A DNA stretch of 64,000 bases from assembly GCF_003369915.1 (NCBI RefSeq), contig NW_022881614.1, forward strand, positions 4,113,001 to 4,177,000. The letters run 5' to 3'. Under the pieces are notes generated by a model. The model worked only from the letters and a program-made list of their open reading frames with translations. It was not told where the DNA came from and did not search any database. Made by a program: the position numbers and the translations under genes. Shown here one piece after another: positions 11,250 to 22,517 of the stretch. The DNA comes from Drosophila miranda. Taxonomy: Eukaryota; Arthropoda; Insecta; Diptera; Drosophilidae. Positions within the stretch are counted from its first letter, which is position 1, and each line of letters opens with the position of its first letter.

Positions 11250-14200
11250 GCGCCATTCCATTTTTTCGGTCATTTCCTGAATCGTTGACACTCTATTTGC
11301 AACAAAAATATTAAATCTTGACGGCTCGTCCCGAATCCAAGAGAGCGCAACGGCAGAATCACACCAACAGTAACACCTTCCCTTGAATACATTCATTCCA
11401 GCTATCTCTGATATGAGCCTAGCCAGCAACTCCGCTCCACAAAGCTCCAACTTTGGTACTGTAAGTGTCTTCAAAGGAGCCACACGAGATTTGGCACAAA
11501 GTAAGTGACTGCTGAAATGCTGACCCTTGGACACGACAAAAATGCATGCACCATAAGCCTCGATGCTGGCATCGCAAAATCCGGGAATTTCCAGCGTAGA
11601 GTCTGGAAGGAGCACAAGCCGAGGAAATTCAAGTCGACGAATCTGACCAAAACTGGTGCATATTTCCTGCCACTCGGTGTTCAGTGCGACTGGAAGGCTT
11701 TCATCCCAGGACAACTTCTCTTGGCACAAACGCTGCAGAAAGATTTTGGATTTAGTAATTACGGGACCAGCTAGTCCGAGAGGATCGTAGAATCGCGCTA
11801 TGGATGACAAAACAGAGCGCCTGCAGGAATTCAAAGAAGATTAAAGGGCCGAGAACGAAAATAATAGTAGATCAGAAACCGGATCCCACGCAAGTCCCTA
11901 AAGTTTTAGTCACATGGCTGCCATCGTCGAACTTCAAAAATGTTTCCTTGTCCTCTTCCGGAACTCCATCCAGCACAGCAGGGCCGTTCGAACACCATTT
12001 CCTCACTCTGAACTGACCTCTAGACAAAATTCCAGTAGTTTGCTCCCGAATCCGGATAGCCTCCTCCTGCGAGCTGGCTCCAGATATCAAGTCATCCACG
12101 TAGAAGTCACGGCGAAGGATTTCAGCTCTAACTGGAAACGCCATCTGCTCGTCTATTGCCAACTGATGCATCGCTCGCACAGATAGATAGGAGGCAGGCT
12201 TCGTCCCATAAGTAACGGTGTCCAATTGAAACACACGCCAGTCTTCTTCCCTGGAGTTTCTCCACAGAATACACTGCAAGTTGCTATCCTCGGTCGAGAC
12301 TCTTACACAACGATACATCTTACAGATATCTCCCGTAATCGCAACGGCGTATGACCGAAATCGAGCAAGAATATGAAACAGTTTGGGTTGGATTACGGGA
12401 CCAGCCATTAAAACGTCGTTCAGGGAATATCCAGATGAGGTTGAAGCGGATCCATCAAAAACGACGCGAAGCTTGGTCGTAGAACTATCTTCCTTCATGA
12501 CGCAATGGTGAGGCAAAAAATATCGGCAGTTGCTGATTGACTGGGTAGGAACCTGAGACACATGGCCTAAATCAAGGTACTCCTTTATAAATGCTGCATA
12601 CTGAGATTTAACATCAGGGCGACGATCTAACTTTCTCTCAAGGGTCAGGAATCTACGAAGCGCTTGATTGTAAGATTCTCCAAGGAGATCCAAATTATAT
12701 TTTGCTGGCAGCCGAACACAATAATCGCCTTTATGTAGTCGATGGAAATGCTGCACAAAGTGTGCTTCACAATCTAGCTCTTCTTTGGTAGACTTTATTA
12801 TTGGTTCGATGCAATTTTCTACCTCCCAAAACCTCCGAAGAAGCACCTCAAGTCGATCCTCTGGACTATTATCCTCAGCAGCTACGGCCCGAGCGCGAGA
12901 GACCATCAACGAGGAACCTTTTAAACGCGAACAACTTCCAGACACGACCCATCCCAAGCGCGTTTTCTGAGTTGAAGTCAATCCTCGCAGTAGCTTGACC
13001 TGACCAACACACAGGAGCTCGAAAAATAGACTTGCGCCAATCAGCAGATCGACGCGCTGCGGCTTATAAAACTCCGGATCAGCTAGTGGTATGTTAGATG
13101 GAATGTTCCAGTTTTGAGTGTCAATTCCAAAGCTTGGCTGTCGACCGGTTATGCTAGAGTCGCCTATTCCCGATACTGCAGTCGATGATTTCATTTTTCG
13201 AAGCTGAAGCTGATTCGCGAAACGAGAAGTTATTAGATGCAACTGGGAGCCGGAATCCAGCAACGCTCGGCAGGGAACTAAAACTCCGGAACGATTTTTG
13301 ACTACGACCGTCCCCGTCCCAAGTAAAACAACACCATTCCTGAGATCTTGGGCAATAAGGGCAGACGAGGTAGCCGCTGAAGTAGAGGGCGCAGTGGTAT
13401 GCTCAGACGGAGTAGACTCAGACAGTGCAGACTGAGATGGAGTATACGGCGCTGATTTCCCTTGGACTGCGGTATCTTCAGGGCTACCAAAATGAAGGAG
13501 GGTATGGTGTCTACCCCCGCAGGTACGACAGTTGCTCGAGGTGCACTGAAGTAATCGATGCCCTGTTCTGAGACAATTTGTACACAACGAAAGCCGCTTG
13601 GCTTCTTTATGGCGATTTGTGGGGGACAGCGCTTTAAACTTCTGGCAGTGCTGGACCTTGTGAGCACCATCGTTGCACAGCGCGCAGCGTGCTACGGTTT
13701 GGTTCGTTGTAACCAATGTGGACCTAGAATTATTATACTTTCTACTTCTGCCCACCTGATTGCTCAACGCATAGCTTGCCATAGAAAAGTCCATCATCTC
13801 CAATGATCTGCATCGCTGCTCCAAGAACGAGGCCATAGATTCCCACGACGGAATTAAGTTTGCGAATGCGGGGTCGTTGAATCGTTCCTCCCACTTCTCT
13901 TGGCTCGCTGGATCCAGTTTTCGGAGAATTTCCTGCACGACGATGCATCCTGCGATCTGCTCAGTGGTGCCCAAACCCTGGAGCGCGCGCATATGTGAAT
14001 TGAACTTGTCTGAAAGCTCCCGAAGCATGACCACTGACCCAGGTTCCACAGCCTGGAGCGCCAAGATCTCATTGATGTGTGCCTGAAAGACCAATCGCCG
14101 ATTATTGAATCTGTTTTCCAACAAATCTAATGCCACAGCATAATTCCCATCTGAGATTTCCAGCGACCGAACAGTCTCCAATGCCGAATCCCGCAGACAG

Positions 14201-14833
14201 GAACGCAAATGCTGGAACTTTTCTATGTTTGTTAAGTCCGGATGGCTGTCGATGATGGTGGCAAACATTGAATAAAAGTCCGTCCAGTTCGCATACCCGC
14301 CGCTAAACGTCGGCAATTGTATAGGAGGCAGGGATGGTACTTGTCTACGGTGAGGTAGAAATTGCGAGCCGGCAAACTCAACCGTAGTATTTCCTCCAGC
14401 CAAGGTATGTAGAATGAAACGGCATGCGGCCGCTACTCTTAGCCATTTCCCTCATAATCGCCGCCTTCAGCGAGCTTGCAAGTGACTCAAAAATGTCACA
14501 CAAACCACTGTGAATTTCGCTTCGATCCAATTCCTCAAGCTCGCCGTGAAACATCTCAAATTTGCTGATCAACTTCTCGACTTGCTCTTGCTTTACCACG
14601 AGCATGTAGTAGTCACAGTCTGACGACTCATTCTGCCAAGCGGTAGCTAACCTTTTCATTTTCTCGCATAATTCCGTTGACTTAAGCTTCAAAAAAGACA
14701 CCCTGTTTTGCTCACTGGTCATTGGAATTTCGTTAGCAGCATTAATTTCCATGGTAGCGGCAGCGTTAGCAGAAAGACCAACGTCTCTAGCGGGAAGATG
14801 ATCGCAAAGAGTAACACGAGCAATAGACGACAA
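11250..14833 (-). pseudogene. A1 gag-protease-RT-RNase H (5' part), frameshifted
   Basis: Minus-strand frames in order: 14378-14833 (gag amino end), 11872-14403 (843 codons: capsid, zinc knuckles near 13500-13680, protease with LLDSGSQ near 13240, RT with YVDD near 12083-12112) and 11196-11834 (end of RT and RNase H, cut by B1 at 11249). One extra base near 11895 shifts the frame inside RT and is shared with A2. A deletion of about 90 bp in the protease region (near 13155) is private to A1: A0 and A2 both keep that stretch. Confidence 0.85.
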
Positions 14834-15098
14834 GAACCGAGCCCAGCAAGCGAACAGCTACATATGTACGAACTGTATATACAAAGGCGACCGGTGTAAG
14901 AAACGTTTCTTGCGGAAGATGACCGAAAAGAGAAGCGCAAGCCAACAGCTCCGTGCACTACCGAATATGCAGGGGAGGCCGGTGTATATATGTATGGATA
15001 ACTTATGTGGTCGATGACACTGGTTGAGATGGCAATTAGTTAAGATCTTTGGATGATATATTAGTTTGTGATTGCACTGATGGATTATTTATTGCACA

Positions 15099-15116
15099 AT
15101 CACGTCGGGGTCACCA
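15099..15116 (-). other. primer binding site of A1 (tRNA-Trp)
   Basis: An 18-base match to the tRNA-Trp 3' end, two bases from the LTR at 15119. Confidence 0.85.
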
Positions 15117-15118
15117 AA

Positions 15119-15542
15119 TGTTAAGCTATTAAGCGTTTTTAACAACTGTTGCAATTTGAAGTTAATGAAAGTCGAGAGGCTGTTTATAATTCACAATTTA
15201 TTTGCATATGTAAACCAACTTATCGCGTATGCACATATGGGGATGATTGGGGCGAACGATTGATGCGAGGATGTTAGTCTAATAGCTGCGACGATCAGCT
15301 CAAGACTGCCCATGCAAGGGCTGACGGGCCAAATTGCCGGGCCCTATGCAGCAAGCTTAGACGCGAGCGAGAGCGTATGATAGCCCGAGAGCGTTAGAGC
15401 TGCTCGGGGACGCTGTTAAGCCGAGTCCGAGAGATTGCGACATAAGGAGACGACAACATTGGAAACGACAACACCAAAATGCATTTCCGTTGGGCCGCAC
15501 CACTGGCAATAATTTAAAATATTTAAGCTGCTTGACCCGACA
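15119..15542 (-). repeat. family A LTR shared by A1 and A2, with 50-bp deletion (424 bp)
   Basis: It has the same ends as the 474-bp A LTRs but lacks about 50 bp near 15454, in the stretch before ACATTGGAAACG. It functions as 5' LTR of A1 and 3' LTR of A2, so one LTR lies between two internal regions. Confidence 0.9.
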
Positions 15543-16127
15543 TACTCCCCCGTTGGAAGCCTGACTTTCAACAGCATCTTTAAGGGGCAGCAGGCACAGC
15601 TTGTTGACGGCGCGCTTGGTAATTCCAGATGACGTCTTCAGCACAGCAACTCGGGCAACGGCATCTCGTCCAGGCAAAAGCTCGACCACTCTCGCCAGTG
15701 GCCACTTCATGGGAGGAAGATTCTCATCCTTGACAAGAACCAAATCTGCGACTGCTAAACTAGGCTTCGCAGTGCGCCACTTTGAGCGCTGCTGCAGTGA
15801 CGTTATGTACTCCTCCTTCCACCGGGACCAAAAGAGCTGCTGCAGGTACGAAACGCGCTGCCAGCCGTCCAGGCGATCGAAGTTTAGCTGCGTGACGTCA
15901 GGCTCAGCGAACGAAGCAGGAGGGCCACCATTCAAGAAATGCGCTGGAGTTAGAACATCTAGATCGGCAGGGCTCTCTGAAATTGGTACATATGAAGCGC
16001 TTTAGTCCATGTAGAAAAGCAACTGTGGATAAGTCCTTTATAAGCTCCAGATGAACAGAGAGGTGACTCATTCAGCTCAGTCGAGACAGAATGTCGGCTG
16101 GGTTAAAAGCTGTGGGAACATAGCGCC
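15543..16127 (-). pseudogene. A2 pol tail, internally deleted
   Basis: It encodes the BEL pol tail (15543-15935, 'PPMKWPLARVVELL' near 15690-15730). Most of integrase is lost: the sequence jumps near 16058 from the end of the integrase core to bases just before the B2 insertion, and a further 11 bp is missing just after. No integrase could be made from this copy. Confidence 0.8.
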
Positions 16128-16522
16128 TGTTTGAAAAGCCAAGCTTTTTTGGCACCTATGTGTTTCAAAAATGAAAAGATATTTCGGGTTAAACTTTATA
16201 ATTCGTATTTAATCTTGGTGGCTTAGCGGAAGCCGATTGCTTGCTATTGCCAGATAAACCTTATGCGAGATCGATATGCAAACAATGCGCAGAGGGGTTA
16301 GCATAGAACTAAACTATAGACGACGGCGTTAGATCAAAGTGATTGCCGAAGTGGCGGCAGCAGATCAAAGTAGTTGCCGAAGTGGCGGCGGCAGAGAGCC
16401 CCTTTAGCGGGAGAGCGCAGCAGCTCTGCAGAACGTCAACGTTTTACAACATAGGCGGCTCTCTCTGCTCATACAATAATAATGTTAAAGTTACGGTTAT
16501 TCTTCAGCGGCTGGCCCGAACA
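16128..16522 (-). repeat. B2 3' LTR
   Basis: It begins TGTTTGAAAAGCC (two changes from the other B LTRs) and ends GGCCCGAACA. The polypurine tract of B2 follows at 16523-16533, changed to read GAGGGGAGTA on the minus strand. Confidence 0.88.
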
Positions 16523-19500
16523 TACTCCCCTCGTTGGGAGCTAGTCTCTCAACAGATTCCTTAAGGGGCAGCAAACATAGCTGAGTGACGGCCCTCCTGA
16601 TGTTTCCTGAGGATGTCTTCAGGTCAGCGACGCGACACACTCCGTCCTTTCCCAAAACGACATCGACCACTCTAGCCAGTGGCCAACGCATTGGAGGAAT
16701 ATTTTCGTCCTTCACCAGAACGAGGTCGTTCTTGCAGATGTTTTGCGCGGGGGTAAGCCACTTCGCGCGCTCTTGCAAAAGAGTGAGATACTCTTCGCGC
16801 CAACGGCTCCAAAATATTTGCTGTAGTTGGGTGACCCGCTGCCAGCCATCCAGACGATTGTAGTTCAGCTTCGTTAGGTCAGGCTCGAGGATTTGCTCAT
16901 GGGGGCCGCCTAAAAGCAGATGAGCAGGAGTCAAAACGTCTAAATCATCAGGATTTTCTGAAAGCGAGAGCAAAGGGCGAGAGTTAACAATTGCAGTGAT
17001 CTGACAGATCAGAGTGCGCAGCTCGTCGAAGCTAAGCACAGATGGTCCAACTGAGCGGTACAGGTGTTATTTTGCGGTCTTCACGGCCGCTTCCCACAAC
17101 CCGCCAAAATGCGGAGAGCGAGGTGGGATGAAACGCCAGTCGATCGAGTCAGCCAAGCAGGATTCGTGGACCTCCTTCATATGCGGTTCGCTCAGACAAA
17201 GCTTCTTTAGCACCAGAAGCTCGTTCTTGGCCCCAACGAAATTTGTCGCATTGTCCGACCAAATTTGACTTGGCCTTCCTCGAGTGGAAGTAAAACGCTT
17301 TAGTGCGCCTAGAAACGATGCGGTGGTCAAATCCTTTACGAGCTCCATGTGTATAGCCTTAGAAGTGAAACAGATGAATACGCTAATGTAGCACTTGATC
17401 GGAGGCCTCGTGCGGATTTCTGATCGGTAGAAAAAAGGTCCACAGTAATCTACTCCAGTGACTTCAAAAGCTCGAGATCCTTCCAAACGTTCCTTAGGTA
17501 GGTCTCCCATGATGTGTTCGACCATGCGCGGCCTAGTCCTGAAGCATCTCACACATCTGCTGACGACCCTTGACACTGCCTTAACACCTCCAATGGGCCA
17601 ATATTCCAGACGAATTTTGGATAGCAAGGCGCGACGTCCGGCATGGAGGTTTCTTTCATGATAATATCTTATCAGCGCAAAGGTAATGGAATGTCCCTTT
17701 GGCAGAATGAGCGGGTGCTGAGCGTCAAATCCTAGCGATGAGTTGCCAAGACGACCTCCAACTCTAAGTAGTCCAGAATGATCGATGAACGGGTTGAGCG
17801 AACTAATAGAACTGGATTTCATGACTTGACCATTGCGCCGAATCTCCTTTATGTCCATCCACAAATTTGCCAGCTGAATGTGTCGAATTAGAAGATGCGT
17901 TCCTTGCCGAATATCAGAAACGGTGAGTCCTGGATGCCTAAGACGATGTATAAATTTATGCATGTAGGCGAATGTGCGCTGCATGCGAAAGAATGAATTC
18001 GCAAATTTGCATCCGGACGTGAGATCGGCATGTGGAGACGTGATTAGCAATCCTCTCTTGCGAAGCTCCAAAGTTGCTATGTTGTTAGATGGAGATACAG
18101 GCCACTTATCCTTGGAGCCTAGCAAAAAGGATGGGCCGTGAAACCATAGCTCTGACTGGATAAGATGGTTGGGAAGCGAGCCTCTCGAGAGAATATCAGC
18201 AGGATTTAACGATGTGGGAACATAGCGCCATTCCATGGCTGCCGTCAACTCCTGAATTGATGCCACTCGATTTGCCACGAAAACTTGAAATTTAGCTGGC
18301 TCGTCCCTAATCCAAGATAATGCTGTTGACGAATCCGACCAGCAATAGAACCGACCTGTAAAGATTCCCATGTCCTTTACATTCTGCATGATTTTCGCAA
18401 TCAAATGGGCTCCACTTAATTCCAGCTTAGGAATCGATATAGTCTTTAGCGGCGCCACTTGCGACTTTGAGCACAAAACGTGGCTCAAAGACTGGGCTTC
18501 CCTGGACACGACATACACGCAAGCGCCATATGCTTCTAAGCTGGCATCACAGAATCCGTGAACTTCTGTAGCCACACTAGAACGAAGAACCAAACGAGGA
18601 AATGAGATCCGAGAAATGCTTGCCAAACTATTTCTCAAGTCCATCCAAGTTGAATGCAACGCTGAGGGTAGGCTTTCATCCCAATCCAAATTTTCTCTCC
18701 AAAGCTGCTGAAGGAAGATTTTGCACCTGACAATGACTGGATTTATCAATCCAAGAGGGTCGTAGAACCGCGCAATCGTAGATAAAACCGACCGCTTTGA
18801 TGGCTTTGAGCTTGTGTCCAGTGCGGACAAGGCAAAAAGCAGCTGATCCGAAGCAGGGTCCCACGCTAAGCCGAGAGTTTTGGCCATGTCGCTTCCATCA
18901 TTAAACTTTAGGAACTTCTCTATGTCATCTTCAGGGGTTCCCTCAAGTACTTCCTGGTGACTGGAGCACCATTTCCTAAGTCTAAAATTACCACGGGACA
19001 GTAAAGCTGATGTTTGGTGCATCTTGTCCATGACCTGTGCGACCGAATTACCGCCCGAAATAAGGTCATCCACGTAAAACTCCTGCCGCAGAGCAGCTGA
19101 GCCAAGAGGGTAGGACTCACCCTCGTCGATGGCCAGCTGGTGCATTGCGCGGACCGCTAAAAATGATGCAGCCCTCGTCCCGTATGTGACGGTGTCTAAT
19201 GTGTAGACTTGAACCTCGGACTCGATGGAATCTCGCCATAGGATGCACTGATACAAATTGTCGGGTGGAGACACTCGTACGCAGCGGTACATTTTACAAA
19301 TGTCCCCAGTGAGAGCGACTGGATATGTTCGAAAGCGAATCAATATGTTAAACAATGCAGGCTGAATAACAGGGCCTGTCATCATCACATCATTTAGAGA
19401 ATATCCAGTTGATGTAGCTGCGGATCCGTCGAAAACGACACGGAGTTTTGTCGTCGTACTGTCCTCCTTTAGGACACAGTGATGAGGCAAGAAATATTTG

Positions 19501-19943
19501 CAGAGACTACGGGAATCAGGGTTGACTTGGTGCATATGATGCAAATCAATGTACTCCCTCATAAAGGCGGAATATCGCTCCTTGAGTGTAGGATTACGCT
19601 CCAGTTTTCGCTCCAGACTGATGAACCGTCGATAAGCCTGAGCATAAGATTCTCCTAAACGATCAGTATTGTTATTTAGCGGCAGACGAACTGCATACTC
19701 CCCGGATGGCAACCGTGAAAGGTGGCTTACGAAATGTGCTTCACAATCGTCTTCTTCTTTGGTATTCAACCCAGCCTCCACACAATTCTCGACTTCCCAA
19801 AACATACGAAGAGTTTTATCCAACCTTGCTTCCATCTCAGCTATCGAATCTGGACAATTGTGCGTAGCCAAAAGCGCCGAGCTTGATACCTTCTGTCCAC
19901 CGCCAGATACGATCCACCCAATTCTGCAGAAGAGGCAGTCCAT
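16497..19943 (-). pseudogene. B2 pol, with premature stop
   Basis: Frames 17067-19943 (958 codons; RT with YVDD near 19054-19083, RNase H, most of integrase) and 16497-17039 (integrase end and tail) lie in the same frame. They are separated by a TAA at about 17067-17069 where B1 has a sense codon. The tail, unlike B1's, is unbroken. The link from protease is lost to an 8-bp deletion near 19920. Confidence 0.85.
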
Positions 19944-21874
19944 CGGTGAGTTTGATTTGCCCTACGCAGAGGAGATCATAAAAAACGCTCGCACCAATGA
20001 GAAGATCAACCCGTTGAGGATTGAAAAATGCAGGATCAGCGAGCTGAATATTAGATGGAATACGCCAATCGGATACATTTACTGTCATACTTGGTTGAGA
20101 ATCGGTAATCGTGGGGGCGATGAGAGCAGTAAGTGTAGTTGTGTAAGCAGAGGTGCGAGAATGCATACAAATGCTTATGGTGGATCCCTCAGTAGAAACG
20201 CTGGTATCGCCCAGCCCAGACACAAGTGCAGACGATTGAGTTCTCCTAAGCTGAAGCTGCTGGGCGAACCTGGATGTGACGAGATGCAGCTGCGATCCTG
20301 AATCTAAGATGGCACGACAAGGAACTAAAACGCCAGACCGATTATTTACGAGAACCACGGCTGTAGCCAGAAGCACGACATCAGAGTGAAGACCTTGGGC
20401 AGCAAGAGAGGTAGACGAAGGTAGAGACGAGCTGCTAGCAGAATTTTGAGCAACGGAAAGAGTGTCCGGTTGAACGGCCAGATCGGGAGGAGTAATACCT
20501 GGGCAGCCTTGTGTTGTGGGCTGTATAGTATCGAAGTGCAACAAACTATGATGCCTACCGCCGCATACTCGACATTTTCCACTATTGCATGCGCGGGTCC
20601 GGTGCCCCGGCTTTAGGCAATTGAAGCATAGGGAAAGCTTCTTCACTTCTTTGTGGCGCAGCAACGGTGAGAGATTTCCGAATATCTTGCACGAGTATAT
20701 TCCATGGCCCGCTGAGTGGCAAAAGACGCATACAGACGGGTCGGCGGAAGAGTTGGAAGCTACAAACGTTTTCTTAACCTGCGTATAGGAATGGTTTTTT
20801 CCCACCTGATCGCTACTAGCGTGTGTCGCTGTAGCATATTCCAACCGCTCCATTTTCTGGCAGCGTTGCTGCAAGAATTCGAAGAATTCCTCTGCGGTAG
20901 GTATAGCATCCGACGATGTGTGCTCCTCCCATTTGGTTTGCGTCTTCGAATCCAACTTCTGCAGCAGCATGTTGATGACCATGAATCCTGAAATCTCCTC
21001 AGCAGTTCCCAATGTCTGCAACGCTCGCATGTGTAAATTGACTGTAAATTGCATCCGAAAACTCCCGAAGCCTTTTAGCAGAAAGCGAGTCTACCCTCTT
21101 TAGCCCAAGAATCTTCTTGATGTGTGCCTGGAAAACAAGTCTTTTGTTATTAAAGCGTTTATTAAGTATATCCAGAGCCGCACGATAATTGGCACTGGAG
21201 AGCTCTAACGATCGAACCGAATCCAAAGCCGCATCAGCGAGGCAAGAGCGAAGGTGCTGGAATTTCTCGATGTCACTGAGATCCGCATCCGCTTCAATCA
21301 CCGATTTGAACATTGCCATAAAATCCGAGAACTCGACGTATCCACCAGAAAATTTAGGCACCTTCAGCTCAGGAAGTCGCTGCTTGTGAGCCATGATGAT
21401 GGTACTATGTCCGGAATGGCTTGGCAGAGTCGTAGAATGGGCAGCGGCGTGTGACTGGCTTACTTCAACAGCAGCCAGCAACTCAGCTTTCAACGATATG
21501 AAAAGAGTATCGAAGATTTCGCGCAGCTCACTTCCAATCTCGTTTTGATCGAGAGCCTCCAACTCATTATGGGCCTTATTAAATTCCTCTCGAATTTCTG
21601 CCAACATATCAAGGCGCACCTCGACTTCCGCGGCGGTCTGCTTATCGATTTTATTCCCCGCGAAGGATTCGCCAAGCCTGTGCAATCGATCATATAATGA
21701 CTGACTTTTACGCTTATACAGACTCAGTCTGGAATCAGCCACCACAATATTTCCGCCCGCGCCTGTATTCGGATCGTTGTCCATGTTAACCGTTGTGCAA
21801 TTCGACACAACAACGGAAAATGAAATACCGCTTAAGCGACGATGTATAGACGCGAGAGCGAGAATGCAAGACAC
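19837..21874 (-). pseudogene. B2 gag-protease, frameshifted
   Basis: Frames 20999-21874 (gag amino part, 291 codons, undeleted form) and 19837-21054 (capsid end, zinc knuckles, DSGSQ protease). The slip between them at about 21030-21060 is the same as in B1. The protease frame runs on into RT sequence out of frame because of the private 8-bp loss near 19920. Confidence 0.83.
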
Positions 21875-22122
21875 GAAAAGTCAAGAACCGCGGCTGCAGC
21901 TGCGCAGAGAATGAGAGATTCGACGCTTAAAGTACCGGAATTTGTCTATAAATATTCCAGCCGCACTCTCACTGAATTTGCACTTTAAACTGTTTTTCAA
22001 CGTGCACCCAAATGTATTTGTTGGTAGTTAAACTACCCAACAACAAAATATTGTATAAATAATAAGTGTTTTAACGGAACGCGATTAAGCAATGGTTTAA
22101 TATCACGTCGAGGGGTCACCAA

Positions 22123-22517
22123 TGTTTGAGATGCCAAGCTTTTTTGGCACCTATGTGTTTCAAAAATGAAAAGAGATTTCGGGTTAAACTTTATAATTCG
22201 TATTTAATCTTGGTGGCTTAGCGGAAGCCGATTGCTTGCTATTGCCTGATAAACCTTATGCGAGATCGATATGCAACCAATGCGCAGAGGCGTTAGCATA
22301 GAACTAAACTATAGACGACGGCGTTAGATCAAAGTGATTGCCGAAGTGGCGGCCGCATATCAAAGTAGTTGCCGAAGTGGCGGCGGCAGAGAGCCCCTTT
22401 AGCGGGAGAGCGCAGCAGCTCTGCAGAACGTCAACGTTTTACAACATAGGCGGCTCTCTCTGCTCATACAATAATAATGTTAAAGTTACGGTTATTCTTC
22501 AGCGGCTGGCCCGAACA
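22123..22517 (-). repeat. B2 5' LTR (395 bp)
   Basis: Same ends as the other B LTRs, with GCGCC at 22518-22522 on its right. The primer binding site is at 22102-22121 on its left. Confidence 0.9.

Larger units (their letters stand above)
3084..15542 (-). mobile_element. BEL/Pao family A element, copy A1, split by B1
   Basis: LTRs lie at 15119-15542 (5') and 3084-3557 (3'). The internal region is cut in two by the complete family B element at 4948-11249, which is flanked by the 5-bp duplication GCGCC. The 3' part of pol (integrase and tail) is at 3558-4947 and the 5' part (gag to RNase H) at 11250-14833. Its 5' LTR lacks 50 bp relative to the other two A LTRs. Confidence 0.9.
16128..22517 (-). 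mobile_element. BEL/Pao family B element, copy B2, complete with both LTRs, nested in A2
   Basis: LTRs are 22123-22517 (5', 395 bp) and a 3' LTR starting at 16128 and ending at 16522. Flanking GCGCC copies are at 16123-16127 and 22518-22522. It is near-identical to B1 but keeps the 84-bp gag segment missing there and has its own stop codon in pol. Confidence 0.93.
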
